NCBI RefSeq assembly: GCF_003259835.1
Contig: NZ_QLMI01000009.1
Coordinates: 19,005 to 83,004 of the forward strand
Direction of reading: 5' to 3'
Origin: Flavobacterium aquaticum
Lineage (GTDB): Bacteria > Bacteroidota > Bacteroidia > Flavobacteriales > Flavobacteriaceae
DNA length: 64,000 nt
The notes under the pieces: model-generated
Database searches by the model: none
What the model was told of the DNA's origin: nothing
What the model saw: the letters and a program-made list of their open reading frames with translations, nothing else
Shown here: one piece after another, positions 51,254 to 59,416 of the stretch
Layout of the letters: the number at the start of each line of letters is the position of its first letter
How positions within the stretch are numbered: position 1 is the stretch's first letter
Program-made: the position numbers and the translations under genes

Positions 51254-51284
51254 TTGATTAGATTTTTAAAAAAACTTACTTTTG
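51254..51284 (+). promoter_or_regulatory. Promoter of the NadR-like ATPase gene
   Basis: TTG (51254-51256), a 20-base spacer, then TACTTTTG (51277-51284), 18 bp before the ATG at 51303. Confidence 0.7.
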
Positions 51285-51302
51285 CGCCTTAGTATTTCCA
51301 AT

Positions 51303-51842
51303 ATGAATAAAGAAATTGTGGTTTTAATTGGTGGACCAAGCTCTGGAAAAACCACCTTAATCGATGCATTAAAAGAAAAAGGACACACTTGTTATCCTGA
51401 GGTTTCGCGCGAAGTTATTCGTGAAGCCCAAGAACAAGGTATTGAACAATTGTTCTTAGAAAAACCACTTTTATTCAGTGAATTATTGCTAGAAGGCAGA
51501 AAAAGACAATTCAAAGAAGCATTAAACGAAGAGGCAAATATCGTCTTTTTAGATCGAGGCATTCCAGATGTTTTGGCGTATATGCATTACATAGGCGATT
51601 CGTACCCTGCATTTTTTGATAAAGCCTGTCAAGACCACAAATATTCTGCAATTTTTGTTTTACCGCCTTGGAAAGAAATTTATGTTAGTGATGCCGAGCG
51701 TTATGAAAATTACGAACAAGCGGTTTTAATTCACGAACATTTGATGGAAACTTACAAAAAATACGGCTATTCAATTACGGAAGTTCCAAAAGATACGGTT
51801 GAAAATCGTGTGGATTTTATTATGAAACATCTTGTTAAATAA
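51303..51842 (+). CDS. NadR/Ttd14-type AAA ATPase
   Basis: From the ATG at 51303 (MNKEIVVLIGGPSSGKTTLIDAL) this is a 179-residue P-loop protein of the AAA_28 type. Walker A is GGPSSGKT, and VFLDRGIPDVLAYMHY carries a Walker B/lid-like motif as in deoxynucleoside- and ribosylnicotinamide-kinase relatives. The early EVSREVIREAQEQG also fits this family. It may phosphorylate a small nucleoside-like substrate or act as a GTP/ATP-binding regulator; this cannot be fixed. The frame open to 51282 would start inside the -7 promoter box and is rejected. Confidence 0.82.
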   Translation: MNKEIVVLIGGPSSGKTTLIDALKEKGHTCYPEVSREVIREAQEQGIEQLFLEKPLLFSELLLEGRKRQFKEALNEEANIVFLDRGIPDVLAYMHYIGDSYPAFFDKACQDHKYSAIFVLPPWKEIYVSDAERYENYEQAVLIHEHLMETYKKYGYSITEVPKDTVENRVDFIMKHLVK

Positions 51843-51880
51843 TTTTTTTCGTAATTTAGTGTTTCTAAAAGCCAATTTAC

Positions 51881-53767
51881 ATGTCGGAAGCCTTACAAAT
51901 TCTTCAAAAATACTGGAAACACGATAATTTTAGAACACCACAAGAAGAAATCATTCAATCGGTTTTAAGTGGCAATGATACGTTTGCACTTTTGCCAACT
52001 GGAGGAGGGAAATCGGTTTGTTTTCAGATTCCGGCGATGATGTTGAATGGGATTTGCTTGGTGATTTCGCCTTTAATTGCTTTAATGAAAGACCAAGTTC
52101 AGAATTTACAAAGCAAAAACATCAAAGCGATTGCTTTAACTGGTGGTGTTTCCCAAGACGACATTATTGATATTTTAGACAATTGCCAATTCGGAAATTA
52201 CAAATTCTTATATCTTTCTCCCGAACGTTTACAGCACGACTGGATTGTTGAACGCTTGAAACAATTGCCCATAAATCTTATCGCTATTGATGAAGCGCAT
52301 TGTGTGAGCCAATGGGGTCACGATTTTAGACCGGCGTATTTGAAAATTTCGGCTTTAAAAGAACACTTCCCTTCTACTCCATTTTTAGCATTGACAGCAA
52401 CCGCAAATAAAAGAGTTCAGGAAGACATTTGTACGAATTTAGCTTTGGTTAATCCGAAAGTATTTACAAAGTCATTTACTAGAGAAAACTTAGCATATCA
52501 CGTGATTAAAACCGAAGATAAGCTTTTCAAAATACAGCAGATTTTAACTAAAAATCCGCAATCTTCTATTATTTATGTTCGCAATCGAAAATCGTGTGTT
52601 GAAACTTCGCAACAGTTGAACCAATTGGGATTTACTTCAACCATTTACCACGGAGGATTACCAGCAAAAGAGAAAGAAAAAAATATGCAATCATGGTTGG
52701 AGAATAAATCGCAAGTCATGATAGCAACGAATGCCTTCGGAATGGGAATTGACAAACCCGATGTAAAAACGGTAATTCACATCCAACTTCCAGAAAACAT
52801 TGAAAATTATTATCAAGAAGCTGGAAGAGCTGGACGAAATGGCGAAAAAGCCTTTGGAATCATCGTTACCAATCCTTCGGATATCACTTATACTAAAGCA
52901 CAATTTATTGATGTTTTACCCGATAAAAAATTCGTGAAAGAAGTTTACATCAAACTGAACAATTTCTTCCAAATTGCTTATGGTGAAGGTTATAATGAAA
53001 GTTTTGCTTTCAATTTGAATCAGTTTTGTGCGCATTATAATTTCCCAGTAATCAAAGCATTCAATAGTTTGCAATTTTTAGACCGTCAAGGAATCATCAC
53101 TTTTCAAAGCGAATCAACAGAGAAAATTAGTTTGCAATTTATCATTCCTAGTAAAGAAGTAATCCGTTACATCAGTTTACATCCATACGACGAACCTGTT
53201 ATTACCACGATTTTAAGAACCTATTCTGGAATTTTTGATATTGAAACCACAATAAATCCGCATTTAGTTGCAAAAAAAGCAAACACTTCAGAAAAACATG
53301 TAGAAGAAGTAATTGATAAATTAGCGGAAAGTCAGTGTATCATTTTACACGCGAAAAACAATGATAGTTCGATAACTTTTAACGAAGCTCGCGAAGATGA
53401 TTTAACGATTAATCGCGTAGCTAAATTTTTAGAACATCAAAACAAATTGAAAGAAGAGCAATTTCAGAGCGTGGTAAACTACATTACAAACGAAGATACT
53501 TGCAAAAACAAAATACTTTTGGCTTATTTTGATGAAATTACGAAGGAAGACTGTGGCATTTGTTCGTATTGTATTGCTAAAAAAAAAGTCAATCCAGTTG
53601 AAATAACGCAATCGGTCATACAATTATTAGAGAAAAGTCCGTTAAGTTCAAGAGAAATTGAAAACCAACTGCACATTTCTTCAGAAGCGACTATCTTTGC
53701 GATTCAATTATTATTAGAAAATAATCGAATCAAAATCAATTCAAACAATCAATATTACCTTATATAA
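51881..53767 (+). CDS. recQ: RecQ family ATP-dependent DNA helicase
   Basis: This 628-residue superfamily 2 helicase unwinds DNA 3' to 5' in recombination and fork repair. Walker A is LLPTGGGKSVCFQIP, the DExH box is AIDEAHCVSQWGHDFRPAY with the RecQ aromatic-rich loop, and ATNAFGMGIDKPDVKTVIH and QEAGRAGRNG are motifs V and VI. A zinc-binding RecQ-C region has CKN and CGICSYC. A winged-helix domain follows and the tail has a helical SREIENQLHIS segment. HRDC is absent or diverged. fmt overlaps its stop codon by one base. Confidence 0.93.
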   Translation: MSEALQILQKYWKHDNFRTPQEEIIQSVLSGNDTFALLPTGGGKSVCFQIPAMMLNGICLVISPLIALMKDQVQNLQSKNIKAIALTGGVSQDDIIDILDNCQFGNYKFLYLSPERLQHDWIVERLKQLPINLIAIDEAHCVSQWGHDFRPAYLKISALKEHFPSTPFLALTATANKRVQEDICTNLALVNPKVFTKSFTRENLAYHVIKTEDKLFKIQQILTKNPQSSIIYVRNRKSCVETSQQLNQLGFTSTIYHGGLPAKEKEKNMQSWLENKSQVMIATNAFGMGIDKPDVKTVIHIQLPENIENYYQEAGRAGRNGEKAFGIIVTNPSDITYTKAQFIDVLPDKKFVKEVYIKLNNFFQIAYGEGYNESFAFNLNQFCAHYNFPVIKAFNSLQFLDRQGIITFQSESTEKISLQFIIPSKEVIRYISLHPYDEPVITTILRTYSGIFDIETTINPHLVAKKANTSEKHVEEVIDKLAESQCIILHAKNNDSSITFNEAREDDLTINRVAKFLEHQNKLKEEQFQSVVNYITNEDTCKNKILLAYFDEITKEDCGICSYCIAKKKVNPVEITQSVIQLLEKSPLSSREIENQLHISSEATIFAIQLLLENNRIKINSNNQYYLI

Positions 53768-54714
53768 TGGAAAAATTAAGAATTGTATTCATGGGAACGC
53801 CCGATTTTGCTGTTGGGATTTTGGATACTATTTACAAAAACAACTATGATATTGTGGGCGTAATCACCGCTCCGGACAAACCAGCAGGTCGTGGACAAAA
53901 AGTAAGCATGAGTGCGATTAAAGAATATGCACTAGAAAAAAACCTACGTTTATTACAACCTACCAATTTAAAATCAGAAGATTTCTTAACCGAATTAAAA
54001 AGTTTGGATGCCAATTTACAAGTAGTCGTAGCCTTTAGAATGTTGCCTGAAGTCGTTTGGAAAATGCCAAAATTAGGAACATTCAACTTACATGCTTCTT
54101 TGTTACCAGAATATCGTGGTGCTGCTCCTATTAATTGGGCTATCATTAATGGTGAAACTAAAACAGGAGTTACATCCTTCTTTATCGATGATAAAATTGA
54201 TACCGGAGCGATGATTTTGAGTAAAGAAACTGAAATTGGCGCGAACGAAACTGCCGGTGAGTTACATGACCGTTTGATGCATTTAGGAAGTGAGACGGTT
54301 TTAGAAACACTTCAATTAATTGAATCTGGAAAAGCCATTACAACTTTACAAGAAAACAATCCGGATGTTAAAACGGCTTACAAGCTAAATAAAGAGAATT
54401 GCAAAATTGATTGGACCCAATCAGGAGAGACGATTTTTAATTTAATAAGAGGTTTATCTCCTTATCCTGCGGCTTGGACTTATATTAAAGACGGCGAAAA
54501 CGAATGGAATGTAAAAATCTATTTAGCAAGTTTTGAAGAAAAAGCACATTCGGAAACTATCGGAAAGATTACAACTACTAAAAAAGAGATATTTATTACT
54601 ACAAAAGATGGCTTTTTAAAAATTGAAAGTTTACAATTTCCAGGAAAGAAAAGAATGTTAGCACATGAATTATTAAACGGAATTTCGTTTTCTGAAAATG
54701 CAATAGCGCTCTAA
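53767..54714 (+). CDS. fmt: Methionyl-tRNA formyltransferase
   Basis: This 315-residue enzyme formylates the initiator Met-tRNA. It has RIVFMGTPDFAVGILD, the active-site HASLLPEYRGAAPINWAIINGE with the conserved Asn-His pair just before (NLHASLLP), and GVTSFFIDDKIDTGAMIL. A C-terminal OB-like tRNA-binding domain covers about 205-310. Its ATG overlaps the recQ stop (TAATG), so the two genes are translationally coupled, although they have no shared pathway. Confidence 0.96.
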   Translation: MEKLRIVFMGTPDFAVGILDTIYKNNYDIVGVITAPDKPAGRGQKVSMSAIKEYALEKNLRLLQPTNLKSEDFLTELKSLDANLQVVVAFRMLPEVVWKMPKLGTFNLHASLLPEYRGAAPINWAIINGETKTGVTSFFIDDKIDTGAMILSKETEIGANETAGELHDRLMHLGSETVLETLQLIESGKAITTLQENNPDVKTAYKLNKENCKIDWTQSGETIFNLIRGLSPYPAAWTYIKDGENEWNVKIYLASFEEKAHSETIGKITTTKKEIFITTKDGFLKIESLQFPGKKRMLAHELLNGISFSENAIAL

Positions 54715-54818
54715 GCCCTGAAAACACTATATTTAAGCCTAAAATTTGAAAAAACAAACAATGTTATTAACATTTAATCTAATTTATTAACATTTTAGTC
54801 GAAAATTAGCACGAATAC

Positions 54819-54848
54819 TTGCACAGCTCAATAATACCGCTAAATTTG
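54819..54848 (+). promoter_or_regulatory. Strong promoter of the HU gene
   Basis: TTG (54819-54821), 19-base spacer, TAAATTTG (54841-54848), which fully fits the Bacteroidota consensus. It leaves a leader of about 40 bases. Confidence 0.8.
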
Positions 54849-54890
54849 TGATAAATAATTAAGTTTAACCAATTATAAATAACTTTAATC

Positions 54891-55169
54891 ATGAACAAAT
54901 CAGAATTAATCGATGCAATGGCAGCTTCTGCTGGTATTACAAAAGCAGCTGCTAAATTAGCTTTAGAATCATTTTTAAGCAATGTTGAAGGAACTTTAAA
55001 CAAAGGTGGAAGAGTATCTTTAGTAGGTTTCGGATCTTGGTCAGTATCTAAAAGAGCTGCAAGAGATGGTAGAAATCCACAAACTGGTAAAACTATCAAA
55101 ATTGCTGCTAAAAACGTAGTAAAATTCAAAGCTGGTGCTGAATTAGAAGGAGCAGTAAACAAAAAATAA
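54891..55169 (+). CDS. HU-family DNA-binding protein
   Basis: This 92-residue nucleoid protein begins MNKSELIDAMAASAGITKAAAKLALESF and has the DNA-arm signature GFGSWSVSKRAARDGRNPQTGKTIKI. It bends DNA as a dimer. It has a consensus promoter, its own terminator and highly regular codon use, all consistent with high expression. Confidence 0.96.
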   Translation: MNKSELIDAMAASAGITKAAAKLALESFLSNVEGTLNKGGRVSLVGFGSWSVSKRAARDGRNPQTGKTIKIAAKNVVKFKAGAELEGAVNKK

Positions 55170-55190
55170 TTTTGTTACATAAAATAAGAG

Positions 55191-55212
55191 AGTCCTGATG
55201 TAAATCGGGACT
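55191..55212 (+). terminator. Terminator after the HU gene
   Basis: AGTCCTGAT pairs with ATCGGGACT (one G-U pair) around GTAA and is followed by nine T residues. Confidence 0.88.
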
Positions 55213-55289
55213 TTTTTTTTGCATTTCGTCGAGAATATTTTGAATTTATGATTTTTTTTTGATAACTTTAATTAATTAACTACAGAAAT

Positions 55290-55850
55290 ATGATATCAAC
55301 TTTACCCAAAAAAGGCCATCTGCTAATTGCGGAACCTTCGATTTTAGGCGATGTTTCTTTTAATCGCTCTGTGGTCCTATTAGCAGAACATAACGATGAA
55401 GGTTCGATTGGGTTTATTCTAAATAAACCATTGAACTACACAATCAATGATTTGATTCCTGAAATTGGAGCTTCTTTTAAAATATATAATGGTGGACCTG
55501 TTGAACAGGACAATCTGTATTTCATCCACAATATTCCAGATATTATTCCAAATAGCGTTGAAATCTCTAACGGAATTTATTGGGGTGGCGACTTTGAAAC
55601 CACTAAACAATTAATAAACGAAGGTAAGATCACCAAAAATCATATTCGTTTTTTCTTGGGTTATAGTGGTTGGAGTGTAAACCAACTAGAAATGGAGATG
55701 CAAGAAAATTCGTGGATTGTTGCCGAAAATACACTCAAAAACAAACTACTCTCAAAAGCAAGCACTTTGTTTTGGAAAGAAAAGATAATTGAGCAAGGTG
55801 GCGAATACGTATTATTTTCAAACGCACCAGAAAATCCTATGCTTAACTAA
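55290..55850 (+). CDS. YqgE/AlgH family protein
   Basis: This 186-residue protein matches DUF179: KGHLLIAEPSILGDVSFNRSVVLLAEHNDEGSIGFILNKPL at the start, YNGGPVEQDNLYFIH, and FFLGYSGWSVNQLEMEMQENSWIV. The family was named for an alginate-regulation gene, but its real function is not known. A near-consensus -7 box (TAACTTTA) lies upstream at about 55262. It overlaps the convergent aminotransferase gene tail to tail by 8 bp. Confidence 0.92.
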   Translation: MISTLPKKGHLLIAEPSILGDVSFNRSVVLLAEHNDEGSIGFILNKPLNYTINDLIPEIGASFKIYNGGPVEQDNLYFIHNIPDIIPNSVEISNGIYWGGDFETTKQLINEGKITKNHIRFFLGYSGWSVNQLEMEMQENSWIVAENTLKNKLLSKASTLFWKEKIIEQGGEYVLFSNAPENPMLN

Positions 55851-56682
55851 GTCGAATTTTAGCATTCAATCTTTTTAATACATCTGAAGCAAATTCTGTT
55901 GTGTATTCTTTTTTACGGTATTTGGTAATCGGTTGAATTCCTGAAATCACATTGGTTAAGAATAATTCGTCTGCTTTTTGTAAATCGAAAGGAGAAATTG
56001 AAGTTTCTTTGACTTCGATTCCTTCTACTTTTTTCAAAATTTCTAGTACTTGTTTGCGCATGATTCCGTTTAAACAACCATCTGAAACGGGTGGTGTAAT
56101 CACCAAATTACCTGTTTTCATGAAGATATTACTTTGTAATGCTTCCACTACATTCTTTTCATCATTTAATACCAAGCAATTGTCATAACCATTTTCATCG
56201 GCAAAAATACTTCCAGTAATTTGAAGCATTTTATTATTAGTTTTTAAAGTTGAAAGTAATTGTTTTGAAACATAGAAATCTTTGTATAACTCTACTTCGT
56301 AGTGCTCTTTTCCAAAAAAATATAATTCTGAATTTAATGGCGAAGCTGACACAATAAATTGTACATTTCTAGATTTTGGCAAATAAAATCCTTCCGAATC
56401 TCTGTAAACAGAAAAACGAACACGATACGAATTAGAATCTGAAAATGTAGCAATTAAATTTAAAATTTGAGATTCAAAAAATTCCATAGTAAAATTCATA
56501 GGAATTTCCATTCGGCAAATACGCATAGAAGCCATCAATCTAAAGTAATGATCTTCAAGAAATAACACTTTGTTATCCAATACTTTTATTGTCTCAAAAA
56601 TACTATCTCCAAATAAAAAACCTCTATTATTTTCAATCGAAATTGAACTATTTTCTTGAATATTTCCGTTAAAATTTACCAT
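55843..56682 (-). CDS. Class IV aminotransferase (PabC-like)
   Basis: This 279-residue PLP enzyme of fold type IV has RGFLFGDSIFETIKVLDNKVLFLEDHYFRL at the start, the PLP lysine in LLSTLKTNNKM, and the phosphate-binding LNGIMRKQVLEIL and ADELFLTNVISGIQPI. Candidate roles are 4-amino-4-deoxychorismate lyase for folate, branched-chain aminotransferase, or D-amino-acid aminotransferase. The size and the FLTNVISGI motif suggest PabC, but that is an inference. Its 3' end overlaps yqgE by 8 bp. Confidence 0.82.
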   Translation of the reverse strand: MVNFNGNIQENSSISIENNRGFLFGDSIFETIKVLDNKVLFLEDHYFRLMASMRICRMEIPMNFTMEFFESQILNLIATFSDSNSYRVRFSVYRDSEGFYLPKSRNVQFIVSASPLNSELYFFGKEHYEVELYKDFYVSKQLLSTLKTNNKMLQITGSIFADENGYDNCLVLNDEKNVVEALQSNIFMKTGNLVITPPVSDGCLNGIMRKQVLEILKKVEGIEVKETSISPFDLQKADELFLTNVISGIQPITKYRKKEYTTEFASDVLKRLNAKIRLS

Positions 56683-56688
56683 AAAAAA

Positions 56689-56708
56689 TCCCGACTTTTA
56701 AATCGGGA
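56689..56708 (-). terminator. Terminator of the START-like gene
   Basis: On the minus strand TCCCGA pairs with TCGGGA around an 8-base loop and is followed by T6. It also lies at the transcription start region of the next gene. Confidence 0.8.
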
Positions 56709-56716
56709 CAAATATA
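56709..56716 (-). promoter_or_regulatory. -7 box of the class IV aminotransferase gene
   Basis: TATATTTG on the minus strand directly abuts the terminator hairpin, so that hairpin would form at the very 5' end of the aminotransferase mRNA. Confidence 0.5.
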
Positions 56717-56733
56717 ACTTTTAAAATTGAGTT

Positions 56734-57126
56734 TTAAACAGAACCCAATACATGTTTTAAATCGGAAATTTGATTTTCCCATAATAACTTAGATTCATCT
56801 AATTCATCGGCATGAGCAAAATCAGAAATAACGATAGAAACATCTTTAGTAATTTCATCTTCTAAAATTTTCATTTCAAAAAAGTAGTCCGTTTCAGTAC
56901 CATCTTCTTCTAACCATTTAAACTTAATACGCTCACCTGATTTTTTAGAAGCTAATTTTGCCTTCTCTTCAGAATCATCCCAAATGAAAGTAAAAAACTC
57001 ACCTCTAGAATTCACATTATCAGCAAACCATTCAGATAATCCAGACGGCGTAGAAATATATTGATACAGTAGTTGTGGTGAAGATTGAATAGGAAATTCT
57101 AATTCATATTTTACTTTTACACTCAT
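56734..57126 (-). CDS. START-like domain protein (SRPBCC/AHSA1-like)
   Basis: This 130-residue protein matches the START-like domain family of Bacteroidota: VKYELEFPIQSSPQLLYQYISTPSGLSEWFADNVNSRGEFFTF, then SGERIKFKWLEEDG and LEDEITKDVSIVISDFAHADELDESKLLWENQISDLKHVLG. The fold has a deep cavity for hydrophobic ligands; the ligand here is unknown. It is monocistronic on the minus strand, facing away from the tRNA gene. Confidence 0.88.
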   Translation of the reverse strand: MSVKVKYELEFPIQSSPQLLYQYISTPSGLSEWFADNVNSRGEFFTFIWDDSEEKAKLASKKSGERIKFKWLEEDGTETDYFFEMKILEDEITKDVSIVISDFAHADELDESKLLWENQISDLKHVLGSV

Positions 57127-57215
57127 AGCTTATTTTTATTTTTCAGTTTGGAAATATATATAGAATTAATCGAATAAACAAAAAAAATATTTTAATTTAT
57201 TTTAGTCAAAAAATA

Positions 57216-57246
57216 TTTGCAAACAAAAGAATTAGTTTTATATTTG
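57216..57246 (+). promoter_or_regulatory. Promoter of tRNA-Met
   Basis: TTTG (57216-57219), 19-base spacer, TATATTTG (57239-57246). This is a full match to the Bacteroidota consensus and lies 35 bp before the mature tRNA. Confidence 0.82.
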
Positions 57247-57281
57247 CACCCGCATTCAGCAAGGATGTAAGACCAACATTT

Positions 57282-57355
57282 GGCGAGGTAGCTCAGTTGG
57301 TTAGAGCGCAGGATTCATAACCCTGAGGTCACGGGTTCAACTCCCGTCTTCGCTA
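57282..57355 (+). tRNA. tRNA-Met (CAT)
   Basis: A 74-base cloverleaf: acceptor GGCGAGG with CTTCGCT (G1-U72 and an A-U/G-U inner pair), D-loop AGCTCAGTTGGTTAGAG, anticodon CAT in ATTCATAAC, variable loop AGGTC, and T-arm ACGGG TTCAACT CCCGT. Discriminator A; CCA is not encoded (CGA follows). G1-U72 pairing and the form of the D-arm suggest elongator Met and not initiator. The anticodon stem closes with an A-C mismatch at 31/39. Ile-CAT (lysidine) cannot be fully ruled out by eye. Confidence 0.93.
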
Positions 57356-57363
57356 CGAAAAGT

Positions 57364-57394
57364 AAAACCCTAAACAGCAATTGTTTAGGGTTTT
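57364..57394 (+). terminator. Terminator after tRNA-Met
   Basis: AAAACCCTAAACA pairs with TGTTTAGGGTTTT around GCAAT, followed by T residues. Confidence 0.9.
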
Positions 57395-57526
57395 TTTATT
57401 GTTTTTTTTAAAGAATTTCAAACAAAAATGAAATTTAAAAAAAATATTTTTTTAACTATTTTATCTCGATTTATTTACTAATTTTAGATTATTCTAAAAA
57501 ACACTCTTAAAATAGTTATAATTTAC

Positions 57527-59023
57527 ATGAAAAAAAACAGCTTAATTTTACTTCTGCTCTTCCTTAGTATTACTCTATTTTCACAAACCAATCAGCAACT
57601 AAGCTTAGAACAAGAAATTGATAAGCTTGAATTGGATTTTTATAAAGAAGGTGTAGAAAACTTAAAAAACTTAGATAAGAGATCACTAAGCCTTTACGAA
57701 CAGAGTAAAAAAGAAAATTACAAAAGAGGAATGATAATTTCTTCAAAAATTTACACAGTTATAATGTTTAATAGCGGAAACTTGGATGAAGCATCTAAGT
57801 TCATTACCGAAGGAATTGAATTATCAAAAGAAGAAAAAGATTACAAAAGTCATGCCTCTTTTTTATCTACTAAAGCTAAAATATATCAGCATTCTGGAAT
57901 TATAGACAAAACTAAGTCTACAGTTTATGAAGGTTTAAAAATTGCAGATAAAATTGAAGATAAAGATGATCGACACACATCAAAAGCGTATCTATATGTA
58001 GTCTTTTTAACATATGGAATTGCAGAAAGTTTCCCAAAAGATTCGGTATTTTACTTTAGAGAACAAATGTTAAAAGAAGCAAAACAAATTTCAAAAAAAA
58101 GTCTATCCAGAAATAACACTTTAGCTTATGCAGAATTAATTTTTGCTCAGGAGTACATGTATGGTTTATATGAAGATCACAAAGTTGCAATTACACATTT
58201 AAAATTTGCTGAAGAATTAGCGCTTAAATCAAAAAGCAATACAATTAAAGCCATGATTTACAAAGATTTAGGAAAAGTACACAACTTTATCAGTGAATTC
58301 AAATTGTCAGCAAAATACTATGAAGAAGCAATTAAATATGCAAAAGCATCAGGAAATAAAATATTTTTAAACATAATAAATAATGAATATGGAGAATTAT
58401 TATTAAAACTTGGCAAAGAAGAAAAAGCAAGTAAATTATTAGTTAACTCCATCAGTAATTCTATTGAAATTGACAAATCTAAAGGAAAGGCTTTAGAAAA
58501 TATTCTAAAAGATGAAACTCAATTAAAAAAAGAAGAAACCAAACATTTTTCCAAATATTATTATATAATCATTTTCTCGATTCTTAGTTTAGGGATTATC
58601 TTTATCTATTATTGGAAAAAATCCAAAAAAAATAAATTTATTGATGATAAAAACAATTATGAAATATTAGACTTAAAAAATGATTATGAAGTAGTGAATA
58701 GTAATACAAATTCGAAAGATGCTCCCTCAATTGAAGCCATTTTAGAACTAAAAAGTATTGCAGAAAAAGACAACAAGTTATTTTTAGAAAGGTTTAAAGA
58801 TGTTTTTTCAGATCATATAAACAAATTAACAAGTACTTATCCTGAGTTAACTTTAAGCGATATTGAAATTTTAGCTTACTTTAGATTGAATTATACAGCT
58901 AAAGATATTGCTCGATTTACGAATTCAAGTGTTAGATCTATAGAATCAAAAAAATATAGAGTTAGAAAAAAACTCAACTTAGATAGCGAACAAGATTTAT
59001 ACTCTTGGTTGCTAAACTTTTAA
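57527..59023 (+). CDS. TPR/LuxR-type membrane transcription regulator
   Basis: This 498-residue protein has a signal peptide or N-terminal anchor (MKKNSLILLLLFLSITLFSQ), about 300 residues of tetratricopeptide-like helices in the periplasm (for example FKLSAKYYEEAIKYAKASGN), one membrane segment (about 342-362, YYIIIFSILSLGIIFIYYW), and a cytoplasmic C-terminus with a LuxR/GerE-type helix-turn-helix (LTLSDIEILAYFRLNYTAKDIARFTNSSVRSIESKKYRVRKKL). This is a one-component membrane regulator class typical of Bacteroidota, which would join an envelope signal to DNA binding. No receiver domain is present. It lies upstream of a two-component system but has its own terminator. Confidence 0.88.
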   Translation: MKKNSLILLLLFLSITLFSQTNQQLSLEQEIDKLELDFYKEGVENLKNLDKRSLSLYEQSKKENYKRGMIISSKIYTVIMFNSGNLDEASKFITEGIELSKEEKDYKSHASFLSTKAKIYQHSGIIDKTKSTVYEGLKIADKIEDKDDRHTSKAYLYVVFLTYGIAESFPKDSVFYFREQMLKEAKQISKKSLSRNNTLAYAELIFAQEYMYGLYEDHKVAITHLKFAEELALKSKSNTIKAMIYKDLGKVHNFISEFKLSAKYYEEAIKYAKASGNKIFLNIINNEYGELLLKLGKEEKASKLLVNSISNSIEIDKSKGKALENILKDETQLKKEETKHFSKYYYIIIFSILSLGIIFIYYWKKSKKNKFIDDKNNYEILDLKNDYEVVNSNTNSKDAPSIEAILELKSIAEKDNKLFLERFKDVFSDHINKLTSTYPELTLSDIEILAYFRLNYTAKDIARFTNSSVRSIESKKYRVRKKLNLDSEQDLYSWLLNF

Positions 59024-59043
59024 TTTTTCCTGTTCCAAATATA

Positions 59044-59070
59044 AAAATCCAGTTTAAAAAACTGGATTTT
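59044..59070 (+). terminator. Terminator after the TPR/LuxR gene
   Basis: AAAATCCAGTTT pairs with AAACTGGATTTT around a tight A3 loop and is followed by a T tract. Confidence 0.87.
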
Positions 59071-59254
59071 TTTTTACTAATACTTTTATAAAGCTCAGAA
59101 AAGCAATTAGCTACTACTCATTACTACTCAATTATTTACAAATACAACAACAAGCTAATGATTATCAGTGATTTATAAAAATTTTAATCTCGAGTAAAAT
59201 TGCGTATTTCAATTTACATTTTTAAATAATCAATCGATATAAATTGCACCTGTT
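59071..59254. other. AT-rich gene-free stretch upstream of the kinase promoter
   Basis: No gene is seen. It holds a 10-bp tandem duplication (TACTACTCAT TACTACTCAA at 59112-59131) and then AT-rich sequence up to the operator at 59253. Confidence 0.6.
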
Positions 59255-59323
59255 GTAGAATTAGTTCTATTTATAGCGATTAATTAGTTCTACAAATATT
59301 TAGTTAAAGCTGTATTATTTTTG
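59253..59323 (+). promoter_or_regulatory. Operator-promoter of the histidine kinase operon
   Basis: The palindrome TAGAATTAGTTCTA (59256-59269) is followed by GTTCTACAAATA at 59287-59298, and the -7 box TATTTTTG is at 59316-59323. The distances (32 bp between the GTAGAA and GTTCTAC sites, 29 bp from the second site to the -7 box) are identical to those at 61806-61879. The second site takes the place of the -33 element. Confidence 0.75.
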
Positions 59324-59416
59324 TTAACAAAGAAAATTCCTACTAAAAAAACAAGCTTTAATTTTTCATTATAAAAACCAGTTTTGAAATTAAACAAAAC
59401 ATAAAAAGCAATAAAG

